From Laguncularia racemosa (Eukaryota; Streptophyta; Magnoliopsida; Myrtales; Combretaceae): a stretch of 64,000 bases of DNA. A program made the translations under genes and the position numbers. Within the stretch, counting starts at the first letter, position 1, and every line of letters starts with the position of its first letter. Of the stretch, positions 57,255-64,000 are shown in pieces. A model generated the notes under the pieces. It did not search any database and was not told the origin of the DNA. It saw nothing but the letters and a program-made list of their open reading frames with translations. Where the stretch lies: the NCBI GenBank assembly GCA_037954665.1, contig JBBMOL010000302.1, positions 496,001 through 560,000 on the forward strand. Reading direction: 5' to 3'.

Positions 57255-58195
57255 TCAGAAAGATTGTTGGAGAGGTGGGATGCACATCTGGGTGTCAATC
57301 AGCTTCCCCTTTATTCTGCCTTTAACACTCCTCACTTGTGCTTCTTCCACGGCCGTAGGAACATACCCTAGTCCGAAGGTCCCGTGCTGCCCCTCTTTAA
57401 ACTGATGGCCCCCCTTGCTGGTCATCACATTCACTTCGTTGAAAATCTGCAACCCCAGGTCTTCTGAACCTTCATGCCCGATGTAAGGTTTGGCAGTCTC
57501 CTTATATATGGCGTAATCCTGCTCGCCCAGCACAGTAACTATCTGCCCATTTGTGATGAATTTGACCTTTTGGTGGAGACTAGAGGGAATGGCACCAGCA
57601 GCATGTATCCAGGGTCGTCCCAGGAGCAGGTTAAAAGACCTTGGGATGTCGAGGACCTGGAAGGAGATGTGGAATACTTGTGGACCGATTTCCACTAGTA
57701 GGTTCACTTCCCCCACAATGTCCCTCTTTGACCCGTCGAAGGCTCTGACTACTATGGAGCTAGGTTTTATATTGCTTGGATCGACCCCCAATAAGTCGAG
57801 TGTTGCCAATGGGCAGACGTTGAGGGATGACCCGTTGTCGATAAGCACTCGGGAGACGATGGTGTCATTGCACCGGACCACTATGAATTGTGGCTTGGTA
57901 TGTTGGTCTCCCTCTTCTCCTAGCTCCTCTGGAGAGAAAGATATTTGATCCATAGTAAAGATAGAGTTTGCCACGTGACCCATCTTGTCTGTAGCAATAC
58001 CCTCCGGTACTTGAATCTGTTTTAGCACTTTAAAGAGTGCTTCCCTGTGGGGCTCAGATGTGGTAAGAAGGCCCATGAGAGATATCTACGCCGGAACTTT
58101 ATTCAATTGTTCCATGATCTTGTACTCGCTGGCCTTTACCATCTTTGTAAATGCAGCAAGACCCTCTTCCACTTCCTCTATTTTCTCGTATTGGG
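57255..58195 (-). pseudogene. Tat-type gag end and protease, 5' truncated
   Basis: The long frame 57255-58076 holds a protease: VLIDNGSSLNVCPL near 57800-57840 (D-N-G, as often seen in Tat), then FNLLLGRPWIHAAGAIPSSL near 57590-57640. Its frame ends at CIPPLQQSF. Upstream, 58077-58195 continues gag sequence (FTKMVKASEYKIMEQLNKVP) but has one TAG just before the listed Met. The sequence ends abruptly at the X LTR junction. About 170 bp separate it from pol, and the two are in different frames. Confidence 0.8.
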
Positions 58196-58545
58196 TTCGA
58201 CAGTATAAGAAGTCAATTATGACAATCTTCATAAATCTATTGAATTACATGATAGAGAAGGAGTAGAGTAAGATCTAGGTTGCTTTTGTTAATTGATAAA
58301 TCTTCAGAACCATTGTTGTTAGTGAGTTATTAGTTTTAAGATTAGAGTAATTAAGTTTCAACCAACATATTTAAGCGGCGGTTAGATAATAGGAACGGAG
58401 TTAGTACTAGTAGTTGGTGTATCTCTAAGGGACGACCTTGTGCTTACTCGCTATATTACGCTACGATAGGTGCACTTGCCTATTGCTTCGTAGTAGGATT
58501 AAGAACAAGAATTCAATTTATTAAAACTACGATTGGCAACGATCA
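58196..58545 (+). repeat. Element X 3' LTR remnant
   Basis: Matches 47593-47937 plus the last eight LTR bases at 49059-49066 with few differences, ending AACGATCA. The N1 insertion is absent, so N1 entered only the 5' LTR. Confidence 0.85.
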
Positions 58546-59388
58546 ACTGCTAGGTTAAGAAATGACATCACAAACTTCACTAAGTTTAGTGGTGAATCAC
58601 TTTATGAAGCATGGGAAAGATTTAAGGAGGCAATTAGAAAATGCCCCCATCATGGATTACCAGATAATCTCCTTATTGAGATATTCTATCTCAGTTTAGA
58701 TGACACATTGAGATCTCTGGTAGATGCTGCTTCTGGTGGTGCACTAATGAGTAAGACATATGATGAGGCTAGTGCTTTGATAGATGAAATGGCCTCTAGT
58801 GCACATAATTGGCACCATGAAAGAGGTAAGTCTAGAGTGGCATCTGTCAATGACATGGACACCTTAACAGCTCAGATTTCTGCTCTTACCGCCCAGGTAA
58901 GTAAACTCACCTCTGCACCTTCTTTTAATGTTAATCAAATTTCTTGTTGTGAGTTATGCTCAAGACCACACTCAACGCTTGAGTGCCCATCTGGAAACTT
59001 TTCCTCCTCATCCCATGGAGAGCAAGTAAATTTTGTCAACAATTTTCAAAGAGGTAATCAAGGACCTTATTCAAACACCTACAATCTAGGGTGGTGTAAC
59101 CATCCAAATTTCTCATGGAGAAATGATAACAATGCACTTAAACCTCCTGGATTTCAAAAGAAAGGTCCTAATCATAATATTCCCCATCAACAATATCCTA
59201 ATCATAATACCTCTTCTCAGCAAGGTCAGTCTAAAATAGAAGAACTCATGATAAGTTATATGCAAAAGACTAACACAATGTTGCAAAATCAACAAGCCAC
59301 CATTAGGAATCTTGAAAATCAGCTTAGTCAAATGTCTGAACAGTTGAGTAATAGACCATCTGGGTCTTTACCTAGCAATACTGAGTAG
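58546..59388 (+). pseudogene. Element Y gag, C-terminal part
   Basis: Continues gag in frame after X (ACTGC is the target duplication): ARLRNDITNFTKFSGESLYE, CPHHGLPDNLLIEIFYLSLD, VDAASGGALMSKTYDEASAL. A zinc knuckle CELCSRPHSTLEC (CX2CX3HX4C) lies near 58948-58990. Next come the YSNTYNLGW block and a coiled-coil-like NLENQLSQMSEQLSNRPSGS. A TAG at 59386 ends this frame, but the same frame goes on at 59389. The knuckle form matches element A. Confidence 0.83.
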
Positions 59389-60342
59389 AATCCTAAGGGT
59401 GTAAATGCTATTATGCTAAGAAGTGGTAAGGAATTAATTGATAAGAAACTTGAGGAAGAGGAGGTTAACCTAGAGAAAGATAAAGGGAAACAAAAGGCAG
59501 AGGAACCAAAGCAAAATTCACCAAAAGTGAAAGCATATGTTCCTCCTATTCCTTTCCTAGGAAGGCTGAAGCAACAACAATTGGGTTCACAATTTGCTAA
59601 ATTTTTAGAAGTCTTTAAAAAATTGCAAATTAACATTCCTTTTGCAGAGGCACTTCAGCAAATGCCTTCATATGCTAGATTCATGAAGGATTTGCTCACC
59701 AAGAAGAGAAAGATAGATGGGAATGAATCTGTAATGCTTACAGGGGAGTGTTCTATGATCTTACAGAAGAATTTATCCAATTTGCCAAGAAAACAAAGAG
59801 ATCAGGGAAGTTTTACTGTTCCTTGCACTATTGGTAATTTTCATTTTGATAAAGTACTTATAGATTCTGGTGCAAGTATAAATTTAATGCCTCTGTCCAT
59901 TTTTAGAAAACTAGGACTTAGAGAATGTAAGGAGACACACGTCACCTTACAACTTGCAGATAGAAGTGTCAAGTACCCAAAGGGTATAGTGGAGAATGTC
60001 CTAGTAAAAGTGGACAAATTCATCTTTCCAGTTGATTTTATAGTCCTGGAAATGGAAGAAGATAGAGAGGTACCCATGATCTTAGGAAGACCATTCCTGG
60101 CAAAAGGTAAGGAATTAATTGATGTGGAACAAGGTAAGCTTACTTTGAGAGTTATGGATGAACAAGTCACGTTTAATGTGTATGAGCTTGCAAAGAAATT
60201 TGATGATTGTAAATCCTGTTACACTATTGATATTGTTGATGAGCTTTCCTATGAGTTCATGGAAGAGAATGCAGGTGTGGACACGATGGAGTCGGTTCTT
60301 AGGGATTTAGATGATTGGAGTGATGATGAGGATGAACCCTAA
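59389..60342 (+). pseudogene. Element Y gag-protease
   Basis: Same frame as the preceding gag after one TAG. KVKAYVPPIPFLGRLKQQQL, then FAEALQQMPSYARFMKDLLT. Protease active site IDSGASINLMP near 59858-59890 (D-S-G form), then KYPKGIVENVLVKVDKFIFP and VPMILGRPFLAKGKELID. The frame ends in acidic DDWSDDEDEP at 60342. It parallels element A up to the protease, but here RT follows, whereas A continues into its own tail. Confidence 0.83.
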
Positions 60343-63256
60343 GAAGAACGTGCTGAACAAGTTTGTGAATTCATGACTCGACACTATGAGGAGCTGGGGA
60401 CCACTGAGAAGAAACCGATGCCGTCATTGAACAACCCCCGGTGCTTGAACTTAAACCTTTGCCTAGTCATTTAAAGCATGCTTATCTTGGAACGAATGCT
60501 ACTTTACTAGTAATTGTTTCTTCTTCTTTGACAGGTGATCAAAAGCAACAACTTTTGGATGTTCTAAGAGAACATAAGGAAGTGGACCATTGCTGATATT
60601 AAGGGAATTAGCCCTTCAATTTGTACTCATAGAATATTTCTTGAAGCTGAGTGTAAACCTACAGTATAACCACAAAGAAGACTTAACCCAACTCTTAAGG
60701 AAGTTGTAAAAAAAGAAGTGCTTAAATTGTTAGATGCAAGCATTATTTTTCCATTTTCTGATAGTAAATGGGTTAGTCCTGTCCAAGTTATACCAAAAAA
60801 AGGTGGTATGACTGTAGTAAAAAATGAGGCTAATGAATTAATTCCCACTCGCACTGTAACTGGTTGGAGAGTCTGTATAGACTATAGAAAACTGAATGAT
60901 GCTACCCGCGAAGATCATTTCCCCCTCTCTTTTATAGATCAGATGTTAGAAAAACTTGTAGGGCATGATTATTACTGCTTTTTATATGGTTATTCTGGTT
61001 ACAATCAAATCCATATAGCACCCGAGGACCAGGAGAAAACTACCTTTACTTGTCCCTATAGCACATTTGCTTTTAGGAGAATGCCCTTTGGTCTTTGTAA
61101 TGCACCCGCTACATTTCAAAGATGCATGATGTCCATATTTTCTGACATGATAGAAAACTTTATTGAAATATTCATGGATGATTTTTTTGTTTTTGGGAAG
61201 TCATTCGAAACATTTCTGACAAATTTAGGATGTGTGCTTAAGAGATGCAAGGAAACTAATCTGCTTCTTAACTGGGAAAAATGCCATTTCATGGTAAGAG
61301 AGGGAATAGTCTTAGGGCACAAAGTATCTAAGCAGGGAATTGAAGTTGATAGGGCAAAAGTAGTGGTGATAGAGAAGTTACCACCACCTACTACAGTGAA
61401 AGGAATCAGAAGCTTCTTGGGACATGCTGGCTTCTACAGGAGATTTATCAGGGACTTCTCTAAAATCTCAAGACCTCTTTGTAATTTATTAGAAAAAGAT
61501 TCTGCCTTTATTTTTTATGATAAATGTTTGCAGGCATTTAATCTATTGAAGGAGAAGCTTACTACTGCACCAGTGATTGTTGCACCTGATTGGAAGCTTC
61601 CCTTTGAGTTGTGTGCGATGCTAGCGACTATGCTGTGGGAGCGGTACTTGGGCAAAGGAAAGATAAGTCATTTCATGTAATATACTATGCGAGTAGAACC
61701 TTAAATGAGGCCCAAAGGAATTATGCCACAACTGATATTGACCATGCTGCCCTTAAGTATTTAGTTGCTAAAGCTGATGCTAAACCTAGGTTAATTCGAT
61801 GGATTCTACTACTGCAAGAATTTAACCTGGAAATTAAAGATAAGAAGGGAACAGAAAATGTGGTGGCTGATCATTTATCCCATCTGGAATCTAATTGTTT
61901 TGATTCACCTATTAATGAAAAGTTCCCTGATGAACAATTGCATGTAGTAGAAGTCCAAGGATTACCTTGTTATGCTAATATCGTTAACTATTTGGTTAGC
62001 AAAATCACTCCATATGGTTTATCCTACCAACAGAAAAAGAAATTTTTACATGATGTGAAGTTTTATTTTTGGGATGAACCATATCTCTTTAACAATTGTG
62101 CTGACCAAATAATTAGACAGTGTGTACCTGAAAGTGAACAGCTTAGCATTATACAGCATTGTCATTCTAGAGAGGCAGGAGGTCACTTTGGTGTAGAAAA
62201 AACGGCAGCTAAAATTTTATCATGTGGATTTTATTGGCCCAAGTTGTTCAGTGATTGTAGGAACTACATCATGTCTTGTGCTTAATGTCAAAGGACTGGC
62301 AACATTCTAGAAGACACGAATTACCACAAAATAATATACTTGTAATTGAGCTTTTTGACGTTTGGGGAATCGACTTTATAGGTCCTTTTCCCTCATCTTT
62401 TTCAAACAAATATATTCTTTTAGCTGTTGACTATGTTTCGAAATGGGTAGAGGCAGTTGCTCTACAAACTAATGACAGCAGGGTTGTCATTAAATTTTTG
62501 AAAAAGAATATATTTTCAAGATTTGGGGTACTTAGAGCTATAATAAGTGATGGGGGAACACATTTGTGTAACAGGCAATTTGAGAAATTATTATTAAAAT
62601 ATGGAGTTACTCACAAAATTGCCACCCCTTATCATCTACAAACGTGTGGGCAGGTTGAGGTATCCAATAGGGAAATTAAGCGAATTCTAGAAAAGACTGT
62701 CAATGCATCTAGGAAAGATTGGTCTTTAAAAATCGATGATGCATTATGGGCTTATAGAACAACGTTTAAAACCCCTATAGGAATGTCCCCATACAAGATT
62801 GTTTTTGGTAAATCGTGTCACTTACTAGTAGAGCTTGAGCACAAGGCATACTAGGCTATTAAATACCTTAACTTTGATGAGAAAGCTGCAGGTAAAAAAA
62901 GATTGCTTCAACTAAATCAGATGGCTGAATTGAGAGAAGAAGCATATGAAAATGCCAAAATTTACAAAGAACGAACAAAGCGATAGCATGATAAGAACAT
63001 CGTGAGGCAAGAATTTTTCCCTAGTCAGAAGGTCTTACTATACAACTCCCGCTTGAAGCTGTTCCTAGGTAAGTTGAAATCACGATGGTCTGGACCATTT
63101 GAAATTGTTAATGTGTTTCCTTATGGTGCAGTTGAGTTGAAGGCAGAAGACAACCGTACTTTCAAGGTAAACGGTTATCTTCTCAAACATTACTATGAAG
63201 GGGAACATGTTGATAGAAATGCCACAACTGTGGATTTAGGAGATTTGAGAACTTGA
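60343..63256 (+). pseudogene. Element Y pol: RT, RNase H, integrase, broken
   Basis: RT: SPVQVIPKKGGM, WRVCIDYRKLNDATREDHFP, CNAPATFQRCM and IFMDDFFVF near 61165-61195. RNase H near 61605-61890 lacks the block between YATT and DHAALKYL (about 25 codons in Z), a deletion taking out the middle acidic residue. Integrase: HCHSREAGGHFGVEKTA, WGIDFIGPFP, ISDGGTHLCN (Gly where Arg is usual), GQVEVSNREI, and SRWSGPFEIVNVFPYGAVEL at the end. Damage: frameshifts near 60400-60590, 61615 and 62290, and stops near 60667 and at 62283, 62852 and about 62984. It ends TVDLGDLRT at 63256. Confidence 0.87.
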
Positions 63257-64000
63257 ACTGGAAAAGTCGGGCTAGCGACTATAAACTAAGCGCTTCATGG
63301 GTGGTAGCCCATGCTCAATAAGTATATAAACTAGTGTTTTAGTTTCGTTGATATAAAAAAAAAAAAAATCTAATTCAAGGCTGGATAAGAGTCGCCGGTG
63401 CATTCAAGACACTCCAAGGATGACAGACATTTTGGGAGGAATTTTCTTGCTGATGAACAATTTTACACTAGGGAAGTACCAGTGTTTCAATTTTTACATT
63501 GAAATCCTTTTCCTTAATTTTGTGCTATTATAGGAACAATGAGGACATTGTCCAATTTAAGTGTGGGGAAGGGATTATAAATGTAGAAGTATAATGATTG
63601 ATTGCACACATCATGAGCTTACAATTCCCATGCTTTATTTATGTCCTTAAGTGTTTATCATCAATGAAATCTTGAAATTGACTTAGATTGGTGCCCTACT
63701 TGCCAACTATTGTGACTAGTTTACACAGTTAAAATTTAATAGTAAAATCTCTAGAGAACGGGTTTACCCTATGTTTAGCCTTTGAACTTGAGATTGAGTC
63801 CTTAAGTTGAAAAAAACAAGTAAGTTTACTTCAAGGAAAAATTGGTTGGGATAAATTTCTCTTGATATTTCTTTGAGAATACCTTAACACCTAGTGAAAG
63901 AGGTAAAGGAAATATTTTACTTAGTGATCCCTTATAGAAATAGTCTTAACTAATATTCATTTATGCAAAAAAAAAAAAAAAGAGCCTTTACTCCAATGAC
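63257..64000 (+). other. Element Y 3' non-coding region (to window edge)
   Basis: No gene; post-pol sequence including GTGGTAGCCCATG. From about 63690 it resembles the 3' non-coding region of element A (reverse of about 8590-8800), with CTTAGTGATCCCTTATA. A-runs at 63356 and 63967. The PPT and 3' LTR are beyond the window. Confidence 0.65.
63541..63574 (+). other. Internal PPT-like motif in Y
   Basis: GAGGACATTGTCC is followed by TTTAAGTGTGGGGAAGGG, the third example of the motif also seen in A and Z. Confidence 0.6.

Larger units (their letters stand above)
52675..58195 (-). mobile_element. Tat/Ogre-type retrotransposon fragment
   Basis: Minus strand: protease-bearing end of gag-pro (58195-57255), complete pol (57087-53551) and a 3' LTR (53526-52675). 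The 5' LTR and most of gag are missing. At 58195 it abuts the last 350 bp of the X 3' LTR, so a deletion removed both the Tat 5' part and most of the X LTR. The second RNase H in pol is the hallmark of the Tat lineage. Confidence 0.87.
46506..58545 (+). mobile_element. Element X: Athila-type retrotransposon inserted in Y gag, itself interrupted
   Basis: 12,040 bp from TGATAAGTCGC to AACGATCA, flanked by ACTGT (46501-46505) and ACTGC (58546-58550). It has its own 5' LTR (46506-49066, holding N1), a perfect tRNA-Asp-type PBS, and gag-pro-RT up to about 52550. A deletion then joins RT to post-pol sequence. The Tat-type fragment follows, then the last 350 bp of the X 3' LTR. RNase H and integrase are gone. 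Confidence 0.87.
43268..64000 (+). mobile_element. Element Y: Athila-type retrotransposon, nested and incomplete at right
   Basis: Order: 5' LTR 43268-45869 (split by a solo LTR), PBS 45876-45893, gag start 46009-46505, element X (46506-58545), gag end, protease, RT, RNase H, integrase to 63256, then non-coding sequence to the window edge. The 3' LTR must lie beyond. Across X the gag frame matches on both sides and a 5-bp duplication (ACTGT/ACTGC) flanks the insertion. The LTR family is shared with W. Confidence 0.87.

Overview
This window looks like plant (angiosperm) repetitive DNA. It is AT-rich and I found no host gene, tRNA, rRNA or CRISPR array. Almost all of it is LTR retrotransposons inserted into one another, mostly Ty3/gypsy: Athila-type, CRM/Reina-like chromovirus, Tekay/Del-like chromovirus and Tat/Ogre-type, plus one Ty1/copia gag scrap. 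The mix and depth of nesting suggest pericentromeric heterochromatin (inference). Lineage names rest on remembered motifs (PBS type, RT and integrase blocks, dual RNase H), not on a database search.

Layout. 1-6382: decayed chromovirus P1 (gag-pro-pol, +), one LTR (3844-4360), then the PBS and gag of a second copy, P2. 6383-14166: the 3' end of an inverted copy, P3 (-). Its LTR is split by Athila-type element A (6463-13550, -), which has gag-protease but no RT or integrase. 14180-19110: the end of a Tekay-like integrase with chromodomain and its LTR (+), then a second Tekay-like LTR (-). 19115-19745: copia gag and PBS (-). 21075-27580: LTR and 3' end of Athila-type element W (-). W is interrupted by a young internally deleted chromovirus, CRM-N (23131-27455), with TSD ACCTG. 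27581-39934: Athila-type element Z (+), nearly full length, with gag, pro, pol and a further ORF in the env position; its 3' LTR is truncated. 39935-42501: gag-pro remnant P4 and an LTR followed by a PBS. 42502-43267: LTR fragment (-). 43268 to the window end: Athila-type element Y (+). A solo LTR splits its 5' LTR (43475-44473). The 12-kb element X (46506-58545) splits its gag. X carries a mosaic LTR insertion, N1, in its own 5' LTR and a Tat-type fragment (52675-58195, -).

How the parts relate. The Athila-type elements fall into two groups. A and Y have a gag zinc knuckle and a DSG protease. X and Z have no visible knuckle and a DLG protease. GGCCGG-rich repeats occur in the LTRs of A, W, Y and N1, and ACACGG/CGTGTA palindromes in those of X and Z. 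In each case the array sits a short distance upstream of the TATA box. The only long undamaged gene is the Tat-type pol (53551-57087). It has a degenerate gypsy RNase H and a second RNase H with all four catalytic residues visible. Nearly every other coding region carries stops or frameshifts.
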